Origin: an uncultured Collinsella sp. | Lineage (GTDB): Bacteria > Actinomycetota > Coriobacteriia > Coriobacteriales > Coriobacteriaceae | Assembly: GCA_902478945.1 (NCBI GenBank) | Contig: CABSMX010000002.1 | Location: forward strand, 1 to 51,244 | DNA: 51,244 nt | Direction: 5' to 3' | Shown here: one piece after another, positions 44,753 through 51,244 of the stretch | Position numbering within the stretch: position 1 is the stretch's first letter | How the letters are laid out: each line of letters opens with the position of its first letter | Notes under the pieces: model-generated | What the model was told of the DNA's origin: nothing | What the model saw: the letters and a program-made list of their open reading frames with translations, nothing else | The model's database searches: none | Program-made: the position numbers and the translations under genes

Positions 44753-46141
44753 ATGATTAAGATTGCCAAGTTTGGCGGCTCGTCGGTCGCCGACGCCGAA
44801 CACTTCAAGAAGATCAAGGCCATCGTCGATGCCGACCCGGCTCGCCGTTTTGTGGTGGTTTCCGCCTGCGGTCGCCGCTTTAAGGGCGACACCAAGGTGA
44901 CTGACCTGCTCTACCTGGTTAATGCGCACGTTAAGTACCACGTGTCGTGTGAGGAGCTGCTCGAGGACATCGGCCAGCGCTACTTTGATATTGCCGACGA
45001 GCTGGAGCTCACCTATCCCATCCGCGAGGAGTTCGCGGCCTTTGCCGAGCGCGCCCGCTCGGGCGGCTACTCCACCGAGGAGCTTGTGAGCCGCGGCGAG
45101 TACTTCACCGCTCGCCTGATGGCCGAGTACCTGGGCCTGCCGTTCCTGGACGCCGCAACGGTTGTGGCATTCCATCACGACGGTACGCTCAGCATGAACC
45201 GCACCTCCGAGCTGGTGCAGGAGTACGGCCAGCAGGGCGGCTTTGTTATGCCCGGCTTCTACGGCGCGACGCGAGAGGGCCAGATCAAGCTACTCGATCG
45301 TGGCGGCGGCGATATCTCGGGCTCGATCCTGGCTAAGTGCCTGGGCGCCGACCTGTACGAGAACTGGACCGACGTCTCGGGCTTCTATTCTGCCGATCCG
45401 CGTATTGTTCCCGAGGCTCAGCCCATTGCGCGCGTTACCTATGAGGAGCTGCGCGAGCTTTCGTACATGGGCGCAAGCGTTCTGCACGAGGAGGCCGTGT
45501 TCCCCGTGCGCGAGGCGGGTATTCCGCTGGTCATCAAGAACACCAATGCGCCGCAGGACCCCGGCACCATCATTAGCGAGACGGCTGATGAGGGTGAGGC
45601 CGAGCCCATCATTACCGGCGTGACCGGCAAACGCGGTTTTGTCGCCATCAACGTGGCCCGCGACCGCACCAAGCCCCGTGTCGGCTTTATGCGCCGTGCG
45701 CTTTCGGTGTTCGAACGCTATGATGTCTCCGTCGAGCACATGCCCACCGGCGTCGACCGCTTTGGCGCCGTGGTGCAGGAGCAGGATGTGCACGACTCGC
45801 TGTACTCGCTCGTGAGCGACATTCAGCAGGAGGTCGAGCCGCTCGAGATCGAGGTTGTCGAGGGCTTGGCGCTTATCGCTACCGTTGGCCGCAACCTGCG
45901 CGGTCGTGCCGGCATCTCGGGCCACCTGTTTGGCATGCTTGGCCAGGCCGGCGTGAGCGTGCGTATGATTTCGCAGAGCTGCGACGAGATCAACATCATT
46001 ATCGGCGTCGAGGAGAAGGACTTCGACTTGGCGATTCAGACCATTTACCGTGCCTTCTCCGACGAAAACGGCATTGTGAAGGTCTCCGACCTGGAGGCTC
46101 CCGCGCCGGTCGATCCCACCCTGGCTGCGCTCAAAAAGTAG
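44753..46141 (+). CDS. lysC: Aspartate kinase
   Basis: 462-residue kinase that opens the aspartate pathway to lysine, threonine and methionine. The N-terminal KFGGSSVADAEHF, the FYGATREGQIKLLDRGGGDI loop region and GASVLHEEAVFPV are present. Two C-terminal ACT domains (from about residue 305) suggest feedback control. The start has AAAGGTAACC upstream. The 104-base leader is too short for a lysine riboswitch. asd follows after a 174-base gap holding a small hairpin. Confidence 0.94.
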   Translation: MIKIAKFGGSSVADAEHFKKIKAIVDADPARRFVVVSACGRRFKGDTKVTDLLYLVNAHVKYHVSCEELLEDIGQRYFDIADELELTYPIREEFAAFAERARSGGYSTEELVSRGEYFTARLMAEYLGLPFLDAATVVAFHHDGTLSMNRTSELVQEYGQQGGFVMPGFYGATREGQIKLLDRGGGDISGSILAKCLGADLYENWTDVSGFYSADPRIVPEAQPIARVTYEELRELSYMGASVLHEEAVFPVREAGIPLVIKNTNAPQDPGTIISETADEGEAEPIITGVTGKRGFVAINVARDRTKPRVGFMRRALSVFERYDVSVEHMPTGVDRFGAVVQEQDVHDSLYSLVSDIQQEVEPLEIEVVEGLALIATVGRNLRGRAGISGHLFGMLGQAGVSVRMISQSCDEINIIIGVEEKDFDLAIQTIYRAFSDENGIVKVSDLEAPAPVDPTLAALKK

Positions 46142-46151
46142 CGACTGCTCG

Positions 46152-46184
46152 GTAGATTTTTTGGGTCATGTCTCAAAAATCTAC
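46152..46184. repeat. Hairpin copy of the GTAGATTTT element between lysC and asd
   Basis: GTAGATTTTT and AAAAATCTAC form a perfect stem around TGGGTCATGTCTC. It matches the nested copies at 27995-28098 (core GGnCATGnC). Confidence 0.65.
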
Positions 46185-46315
46185 GGCGGGGCGTTTCGTT
46201 TCGGTTTCGTTTCGACGGGGCGGGTTTCGTGTCCGCCCCGTTCTTGTATACACTGGCAACAATAATCAGCCTGCTCGGCGTGCGGGCAAAAGCCAAAACC
46301 TTTAAAGGGGGAAGC

Positions 46316-47341
46316 ATGAAACAGTATACGGTTGCTATTTTGGGCGCGACGGGAGCCGTGGGCACCCAGATGCTCGAGTGCCTCAACGAGCAGGAGTTCC
46401 CGGTCGGCAAGCTTAAGCTGCTGGCGAGCGCGCGTTCTGCGGGCAAGACCGTCGAGTTCCGCGGCGAGCAGATCGTGATCGAAGAGGCTTGTCCCGAGGC
46501 CTTTGAGGGCTGTGACATTGTGCTTGGAGCCGCCGGCGACGACATCGCGAAGGAGCTACTGCCCGAGGCCGTCAAGCGCGGCGCCGTCGTGGTCGACAAC
46601 AGCCACGCCTTCCGCATGGATCCTGAGGTGCCGCTGGTCGTGCCCGAGATCAATGCCGACGACATCAAGTGGCATCACGGCCTTATCGCCAATCCCAACT
46701 GCGCGACCATCATCGGCCTGGTTCCCACGTGGCCGCTGCATCAGCTCGCCGGCGTGAAGCGCATGATTGTCTCGACGTATCAGGCGGCTTCGGGTGCTGG
46801 CGCTCCCGGTATGGCCGAGCTCGAGGCTCAACTGGCCGCCCTAGGCCGTGGAGAGGAGATTCCCGAGCCGCGTGCATTTGCCGCCCAGCTCGCGAGCAAC
46901 CTGATTCCGCAGATTGGCGGCGTCAAGGAAGAGGGCTTTACCTCCGAGGAGATGAAGCTGCAAAACGAGGGCCGCAAGATCATGCACCTGCCCGAGCTGC
47001 GCGTGAACTGCACCTGCGTGCGCGTGCCCGTGCTGCGCTCGCACTCCGAGAGCATTACGCTTGAGTTTGAGCGCGACATTACGGTTGACGAGGCCCGTGC
47101 TGCGCTGGCTGCCGCTCCCGGCGTCAAGCTGGTTGACGATATGGCTGCCGAGGATGCGCGCGACCGCTTCCCCATGCCGATGGATACGTCCGACCAGGAT
47201 TTGATTTGGGTCGGTCGCGTGCGCCGCGACATCTCGAACCCCGAGGCCGCGCGTGGCATCACCTTCTGGTGCTGCGGCGACCAAATCCGTAAGGGCGCGG
47301 CAACCAACGCCGTCCAGATCGCTAAGCTGCTCTGCGAGTAG
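46316..47341 (+). CDS. asd: Aspartate-semialdehyde dehydrogenase
   Basis: 341-residue NADPH-dependent enzyme that makes aspartate semialdehyde. The nucleotide loop VAILGATGAVGTQML is at the N terminus, the catalytic cysteine is in IANPNCATI near residue 128, and YQAASGAGAPG and VPVLRSHSESI follow. The ATG at 46316 has AAGGGGGAAG upstream; the frame is open to 46229. It continues the lysC group and ends at palindrome P4. Confidence 0.95.
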   Translation: MKQYTVAILGATGAVGTQMLECLNEQEFPVGKLKLLASARSAGKTVEFRGEQIVIEEACPEAFEGCDIVLGAAGDDIAKELLPEAVKRGAVVVDNSHAFRMDPEVPLVVPEINADDIKWHHGLIANPNCATIIGLVPTWPLHQLAGVKRMIVSTYQAASGAGAPGMAELEAQLAALGRGEEIPEPRAFAAQLASNLIPQIGGVKEEGFTSEEMKLQNEGRKIMHLPELRVNCTCVRVPVLRSHSESITLEFERDITVDEARAALAAAPGVKLVDDMAAEDARDRFPMPMDTSDQDLIWVGRVRRDISNPEAARGITFWCCGDQIRKGAATNAVQIAKLLCE

Positions 47342-47353
47342 GTTGACCTGTCC

Positions 47354-47483
47354 GGCGGGGGCTGGGCTTAGTTTTCAGAACGTCCTCGATCATGTGTGGC
47401 GCCTTGTCCTGCTCCTTCGGAGCTGCGGACAAGGCGCCACACTGGTCTGCGGAGTGTTCTGAAAACTAAGCCCAGCCCCCGCC
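47354..47483 (+). repeat. Long covarying palindrome, copy P4
   Basis: Perfect 28-base arms containing GGGCTTAGTTTTCAGAAC. The core is CGTCCTCGATCATG (left) and GGTCTGCGGAGTG (right). The inner stem is TGTGGCGCCTTGTCC and its complement. It starts 13 bases after the asd stop. Confidence 0.85.
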
Positions 47484-47746
47484 TGCGGCGACGCTGCTGC
47501 AAGCGATCTGCGATGGGGTCGTTGTCGGTTGGGGCCGCTGGGCTGATGTGGGGGCACGTGGCTGTTGCGGGCCCTAGTCCCGGCGGCGACCCCGGCGCTT
47601 CGCGCCTGCCGCCTTTTGGGACTGTGGAGCGCCGCCGGCAGCTGCGGCGCTGTTGCGCCTGCTGCCTGCGGGAACTTTGGGGTTGAGGCGGTAACTTTGG
47701 CGCGCCTGTGTCTGTTGCTTGTGAGGGCTTAGGGGTTGATGCGAAT
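47484..47746. other. Intergenic stretch without a supported gene
   Basis: GC-rich DNA with short open frames of low-complexity composition. I see no ribosome-binding site or family signature. Confidence 0.4.
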
Positions 47747-47928
47747 CGAAGGTGAATGGTTTTCCGGGAAGTGAACGACCTATTTTGGACCCTTGAAGCA
47801 TCGGCATATTTTGGCCGCCATTTCCTGCGGTTTTATCGCATGAATCCTGCTGTTTTGCAATTAAAAAATGCGGATGCTTCGGGGCCCTAGTTTTACTCGT
47901 CCACTTCTCGGAAAACCATTCACCTTCG
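47747..47928. repeat. 182-bp inverted-repeat element upstream of ogt
   Basis: 27-base arms (47747-47773 and 47902-47928) match with one mismatch and start CGAAGGTGAATGGTTTTCC. A second inner pair (GAAGCATCGGCAT at 47795 with ATGCGGATGCTTC at 47868) continues the fold. The interior is AT-rich with no ORF. It could be a MITE-like element or a structured RNA. Confidence 0.6.
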
Positions 47929-48087
47929 TTTTTGCCGGACATCGTTTTGGGCGTTGCGACTCGGTATCGGCCGATATTGAGAGGGAAAACGCCCTCTCTT
48001 GGACAATCGAGTCTGTCCGGACGCATCTGCGGGAGTTGTCTGCACAATTCGCGGTATTATGGTGCGGAGTTTTGAAAGGAGCCGCTG

Positions 48088-48666
48088 GTGGTCACGACGA
48101 CGTTTGCCTCGCCTTTGGGCGAAATCTTGCTTGCCGCTGATGGCCGCGGTCTGACGGGACTTTGGTTTGAGGGGCAGGAACATTTTGGCTCCACGCTTCT
48201 CAAAGAAGATGCGGAGCACGTTGAAGGCGCCGATGCGGTTTCCGGTACTGGTGGCATGTCGCCGGTGAGCCCGGTAAATGGTGCGGCTTCTTCGGTGCTT
48301 GAGCGTTCCTGGGCTTGGCTGAATGCTTATTTTGCAGGGCAGGAGCCTCGGTTTACGCCGCCGTTGCATATGATTGGTACGGTGTTTCAGCGCGAGGTTT
48401 GGTTTGAGCTGCTTTCTATCCCGCGTGGCGAGGTCGCTACGTATGGCGAGATCGCCCAGCGTGTTGCCGCTCGACATCGTGTACCGGGAAACGAGGCGCC
48501 CGTTGTGTCCCCCCGTGCGGTGGGGGCTGCGGTCGCTCGCAACCCTGTTTCGATTATCGTGCCGTGCCATCGCGTGGTGGCGGCCGATGGTTCGCTCAAC
48601 GGATATGCCGGCGGGCTCGATCGCAAGGAGTGGCTACTTCGGCTCGAGGGTGCGTACGAGGAGTAA
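48088..48666 (+). CDS. ogt: Methylated-DNA--protein-cysteine methyltransferase
   Basis: 192-residue suicide repair protein that removes O6-methylguanine. The acceptor cysteine is in IIVPCHRVVAADGSLNGYAGG, preceded by the DNA-binding helix EVATYGEIAQRVAARH. A Gly/Ser-rich insertion of about 20 residues (around 45-68) lengthens the N-terminal domain. The start is GTG at 48088 with AAGGAG 6 bases upstream. Confidence 0.93.
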   Translation: MVTTTFASPLGEILLAADGRGLTGLWFEGQEHFGSTLLKEDAEHVEGADAVSGTGGMSPVSPVNGAASSVLERSWAWLNAYFAGQEPRFTPPLHMIGTVFQREVWFELLSIPRGEVATYGEIAQRVAARHRVPGNEAPVVSPRAVGAAVARNPVSIIVPCHRVVAADGSLNGYAGGLDRKEWLLRLEGAYEE

Positions 48667-48699
48667 CGCCAGGGCATTTTGCATGGTCAAGACGCTGTG

Positions 48700-48795
48700 A
48701 AAGAACGGGATGCGCTTCCCGAATGGAGTCCCAAGCGGAAACCGTGTCCCGGAATACAGCCTCAGAGTGGGACGCCGTTTCCGGTTGAGACCACT
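48700..48795. repeat. Cluster of short inverted repeats after ogt
   Basis: CGGGATGCGCTTCCCG forms one hairpin. CGGAAACCGTGTCCC and GGGACGCCGTTTCCG form a second over about 48734-48786. They lie between convergent genes and may terminate both. Confidence 0.45.
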
Positions 48796-48806
48796 TGCTT
48801 TGGACA

Positions 48807-48841
48807 TCGATCTACGCCCGCTCTTGCAGGGCGTAGATCGA
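48807..48841. repeat. Hairpin at the 3' end of the broken membrane gene
   Basis: TCGATCTACGCCC and its exact complement (13 base pairs) overlap the last codons of the pseudogene at 48812. No T-run is present on either strand. Confidence 0.6.
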
Positions 48842-49137
48842 CTTATCCATGTTGAACAGGTAGGCGACGACGCAGACAATAAAGGACATCGGCAGGTTAC
48901 CAAAGCCGAAGACTTCGCAGCCAATAAGGATGGGTGCGAGCAGAATCGCTGACAGCATAAGCCCCATAACGGCGATGCGCACATAGGGGTTGGGGGCAGC
49001 CGCGCCGCAAGGGTCTTGGCGTGGGCAAGGCACCAGGCAAAGGCGCCGCCTACCATACCAAACGCGATGCCCAGCACCACAAGCCGTCCAAGACCGGGGA
49101 GGTCAAGCGCGCATGAGGCGGCAACGTCAAAACACAA
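48812..49137 (-). pseudogene. Frameshifted small membrane protein next to cas2
   Basis: The first part, from the ATG at 49137, reads CALDLPGLGRLVVLGIAFG and reaches LAHAKTLAAR. The frame then breaks near 49005 in a G-rich run, and the other frame continues NPYVRIAVMGLMLSAILLAP to FNMDKSIYALQERA and a stop at 48812. Combined, it would be about 108 residues with three hydrophobic segments. The start overlaps the end of cas2 by 11 bases, so the 5' part may also be lost. I do not recognise the family. It may be the remnant of a host gene cut by insertion of the CRISPR locus (inference). Confidence 0.6.
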
Positions 49138-49444
49138 GCGTTAACTGCGCGCCCTGCTCAACGGGCTGCTCCTTGTGCTCGCTCAGAAGGACCATTCGGT
49201 CTTCGTATTGCTTTTCGGTCATTTCGATAACGGTGACCTCTCCAGCGCTTGGAAGATTCAGCTTAAGGCGAGCGATATGCGCCGCTGCGGATTCGCGAGT
49301 CACCAACAGGCGCGAATACACCGAAAACTGCTCCATATGGTATCCGTCGTTAATCAGAAACTTTCGAAAGTCGCTATACTGCCGACGCTCGGCTTTGCTT
49401 CCCGTTGGAAGATCGAACAGAACCAATAACCTCATAACCCTCAT
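49127..49444 (-). CDS. cas2: CRISPR-associated endoribonuclease Cas2 (type II)
   Basis: 105-residue adaptation protein that dimerises between two Cas1 dimers during spacer integration. The N terminus MRVMRLLVLFDLPTGSKAER has the conserved Asp of the ferredoxin-like fold. YSDFRKFLINDGYHMEQFSV matches the type II Cas2 group. The start has GGGAGGAG immediately upstream. It follows cas1 by 9 bases on the same strand. No csn2 or cas4 follows, which points to subtype II-C. Confidence 0.93.
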   Translation of the reverse strand: MRVMRLLVLFDLPTGSKAERRQYSDFRKFLINDGYHMEQFSVYSRLLVTRESAAAHIARLKLNLPSAGEVTVIEMTEKQYEDRMVLLSEHKEQPVEQGAQLTLVF

Positions 49445-49453
49445 GGCTCCTCC

Positions 49454-50344
49454 CTATTCAACAGTTACCATCTCGAGCCCTTTTAGCTCGGGCAACAACA
49501 GCCTCTTAGGATCCTTTTCGAGAACGGCAGTTCTGAGTGAAGAGAGCGTTGTCTCTATGCACTGCTGACAGCCGCAACGTTTTCCGTCGATAGTCATGAC
49601 GTGCTCAAACACGCGAGCGAGCAACGCTTTGTCGCGCTGGCCCAAAGGCTCTGCTACGCCGTAGCTCATAACAATTAGATCGACGAGAGGGCGGAACGGT
49701 TCAATAAGATCGTCGACGAGATTGAATGCGTTGTAAACGCTGTGATGGTGAAGCCCCTGGGATACGAGCCATCCACCGCCAACGGCTGCTCTTCCGATGC
49801 CTGCACGCAGGACGCTGTAACCATAATCGAGGGCGGAGCTCTGCATACTGTTGCGTCTTGTTCCATCGGTAATGAGGGCTTTAAAGTACGCGGAGGCAGC
49901 TGCGCCTTCTCGATTGTCTGTGTCGCCCGAAAGAACGGTTTTGGCATAAGAGGGGAGAGGGCCTGCAGACAACCCCATTTCTGTGAGAACCGCCGCTTGG
50001 TTGAGTATCTTTGCCTGAACGATTCGTTTCCAAAGCTGCTTTTTAAACGGAAGGCTCATGGCAAGCTGATCCTCGACGATGCGCGCATGGCGTGAATGGG
50101 CGCCCATGGGGAGCATGAGACCATTGGGCATATGATCGCGCCCGCAGATCATGACGCCTATTCCCGCGTCGTTAAGCTGCGACATGCAGGCGACCGTCAT
50201 CGTGGTTTGATGGGATTCGAGGATGACGACCCAAATGTCCTCGAGGGGAATGGTGGAGCTGCGGTCGTCCACGGTGATCATCAATAGGCCGTTCTTGATG
50301 CAGAGGTGGGCCTTGCTCTGGATAAGTATTGTCCGTTGGGCCAT
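49454..50344 (-). CDS. cas1: CRISPR-associated integrase Cas1 (type II)
   Basis: 296-residue spacer integrase. The N-terminal beta domain (QRTILIQSKAHLCIKNGLLM, DDRSSTIPLEDIWVVILES) and the alpha-helical catalytic domain are present. NAFNLVDDLIEPFRPLVD (about residue 220) holds the expected metal-binding Asp/Glu of the catalytic triad. The form fits type II Cas1. The start at 50344 gives the family N terminus. In usual type II loci cas9 lies immediately upstream of cas1. Here only 40 bases separate cas1 from a divergent tracrRNA, so cas9 is not in its standard place. Confidence 0.93.
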   Translation of the reverse strand: MAQRTILIQSKAHLCIKNGLLMITVDDRSSTIPLEDIWVVILESHQTTMTVACMSQLNDAGIGVMICGRDHMPNGLMLPMGAHSRHARIVEDQLAMSLPFKKQLWKRIVQAKILNQAAVLTEMGLSAGPLPSYAKTVLSGDTDNREGAAASAYFKALITDGTRRNSMQSSALDYGYSVLRAGIGRAAVGGGWLVSQGLHHHSVYNAFNLVDDLIEPFRPLVDLIVMSYGVAEPLGQRDKALLARVFEHVMTIDGKRCGCQQCIETTLSSLRTAVLEKDPKRLLLPELKGLEMVTVE

Positions 50345-50373
50345 TTTGTCGACGACCTTCCCCGCATTAGCGC

Positions 50374-50379
50374 TACAAT
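50374..50379 (+). promoter_or_regulatory. Likely -10 box of the tracrRNA
   Basis: TACAAT sits about 18-23 bases before the anti-repeat, preceded by GCGC. No good -35 is visible. The opposite strand offers TATTGT as a weak -10 for cas1. Confidence 0.35.
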
Positions 50380-50385
50380 ACAGCT

Positions 50386-50504
50386 AAGTCGAAAGCAGCT
50401 CACCTTGGGGAAGGGCGCGGCTCCAGACAAGGGGAGCCACTTAAGTGGCTTACCCGTAAAGTAACCCCCGTTCAATCCTCGGATTGGGCGGGGCGAACTT
50501 TTTT
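50386..50504 (+). ncRNA. Predicted tracrRNA
   Basis: 50397-50428 is a degenerate copy of the CRISPR repeat. It lacks three bases near its 5' end and one base near the 3' end, and has one substitution. It is the anti-repeat for crRNA made from the minus strand of the array. After it come a perfect hairpin AGCCAC-TTAA-GTGGCT (50435-50450) and a terminator stem (CCCGTTCAAT with ATTGGGCGGG, extended by AAAGT/ACTTT) ending in TTTTTT at 50499-50504. Order and spacing match a Cas9 tracrRNA. The 5' end is estimated from the TACAAT at 50374. Confidence 0.85.
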
Positions 50505-50744
50505 GGGCGAGTGTTAGCCAGTATTCCGTAAACGGTAGCTATGGATAGCATTTAGGCGGGTCCTTTTGAGCGTTTTTTCGCCTAAGGATTGATTCGATTG
50601 TGAAGAAAAGTACATAAATCGCTGTGCCGAATACGGCTCTTTTCTTGCGTGAAGCGCGACGTGTCGACGCATTTTGTCTCGAAAAAAATGAATCGCAGAT
50701 GTAGATCTGAGGTCGAATCAGTCTTCTTTTTTTGAGGCTTGAAA
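50505..50744. other. AT-rich gap between tracrRNA and array
   Basis: It contains GTAAACGGTAGCTAT at 50527-50541, sharing 13 bases with the minus strand near 36865. An 81-codon minus-strand frame (50539-50784) has no start signal or family match, so I do not call it. Confidence 0.4.
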
Positions 50745-50775
50745 CAGAAAAGCCCCTGTTAAAGGGGCTTTTCTG
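50745..50775. terminator. Bidirectional terminator beside the CRISPR array
   Basis: 13-base-pair stem CAGAAAAGCCCCT/AGGGGCTTTTCTG with loop GTTAA. It lies 9 bases from the first repeat, where a leftward array transcript would leave the last repeat. Confidence 0.75.
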
Positions 50776-50784
50776 TGCGCACAT

Positions 50785-51244
50785 AGCGTATCACCTTGGG
50801 GAAGGGCGCGTGCTCAAGACAAGAAAGGAGAAATGAACATGGCAGAAGATAGCGTATCACCTTGGGGAAGGGCGCGTGCTCAAGACTTTTGGGAGCACAT
50901 CAGCGACGACGGCGTGAGCGTATCACCTTGGGGAAGGGCGCGTGCTCAAGACATCGACTTGCCTACAACATGCATTTGAGCAAGCGTATCACCTTGGGGA
51001 AGGGCGCGTGCTCAAGACACCACTTTGGCCTGCATCAATACCTACCCCAGCGTATCACCTTGGGGAAGGGCGCGTGCTCAAGACCTGGAAAGACGCACAG
51101 GAACCCACATGGTCAGCGTATCACCTTGGGGAAGGGCGCGTGCTCAAGACCTCGAAATCCTTCTCGTCTTTCCATGCAGTAGCGTATCACCTTGGGGAAG
51201 GGCGCGTGCTCAAGACGATCATTGCCTACCGCCTTCTCCTAAAT
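50785..51244 (-). CRISPR. Type II CRISPR array, truncated by the window edge
   Basis: Seven identical 36-nt repeats start at 50785, 50851, 50917, 50983, 51049, 51115 and 51181. On the plus strand each begins AGCGTATCACCTTGGGG and ends GCGTGCTCAAGAC. Six complete spacers are exactly 30 nt, and a seventh is cut at 51244. The crRNA strand is inferred to be minus: the repeat then starts GTCTTGAG, pairs with the predicted tracrRNA, and the array ends at the terminator at 50745. The leader should therefore lie beyond the right edge. The leftmost (oldest) repeat shows no decay. Confidence 0.97.

Noticed and set aside
50539..50784. 81-codon minus-strand ORF between tracrRNA and array
   Set aside because: Runs through the terminator and AT-rich DNA, with no ribosome-binding site or family resemblance.
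50785..51244. Array transcribed on the plus strand with a leader at 50505-50784
   Set aside because: The tracrRNA with its terminator is on the plus strand, and its anti-repeat copies the plus-strand repeat, so crRNA must come from the minus strand.

Overview
The window looks like a chromosomal segment of a gut Coriobacteriia member, most probably Collinsella or a close relative. This is inferred from the high GC content, the gene set (galactitol-type PTS, lacABC, a pyruvate formate-lyase split into two genes, DegV, flavodiiron protein) and the many long intergenic palindromes. No rRNA or tRNA gene was recognised, so the assignment rests on protein style alone.

Layout: 0.1-16.5 kb is a galactose region. 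It holds galM, a PTS operon (IIA, IIB and a frameshifted IIC) diverging from a DeoR regulator, an unknown membrane protein, lacA-lacB-lacC (tagatose-6-phosphate route), galK-galT (Leloir route) diverging from a LacI regulator, a flavodiiron protein, a second DeoR regulator and a tagatose/fructose-bisphosphate aldolase. Together these can carry galactose-6-phosphate to triose phosphates, while galM/galK/galT serve unphosphorylated galactose. 17-28 kb has a NUDIX-Vsr fusion, an FtsX-type ABC transporter, DAHP synthase and a MarR-controlled pair of ABC exporters. 28-31 kb encodes pyruvate formate-lyase as a 683-residue body plus a separate 83-residue glycyl-radical protein; the activase is at 38.1 kb. 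31-37 kb is a sucrose locus (LacI repressor, an atypical GH32, sucrose PTS IIBC, sucrose-6-phosphate hydrolase). 37-48.7 kb is mostly housekeeping: DegV, PFL activase, serine hydrolase, MTA/SAH nucleosidase, EngB, then thrB, thrC, lysC and asd (aspartate family) and ogt.

The right end (48.8 kb onward) is a type II CRISPR locus: cas2 and cas1 on the minus strand, a predicted tracrRNA on the plus strand, and an array of 36-nt repeats with 30-nt spacers running off the edge. No cas9 is in view. A frameshifted membrane gene abuts cas2.

The most unusual signals are: (1) a family of five long intergenic palindromes whose arms differ completely between copies but stay complementary around a conserved asymmetric core; (2) the split pyruvate formate-lyase; (3) the CRISPR layout with cas1 adjacent to tracrRNA and no cas9 between; (4) the NUDIX-Vsr fusion; and (5) several further families of small hairpins and inverted repeats, including one with an invariant GTTYTACCRAAC centre and covarying stem.
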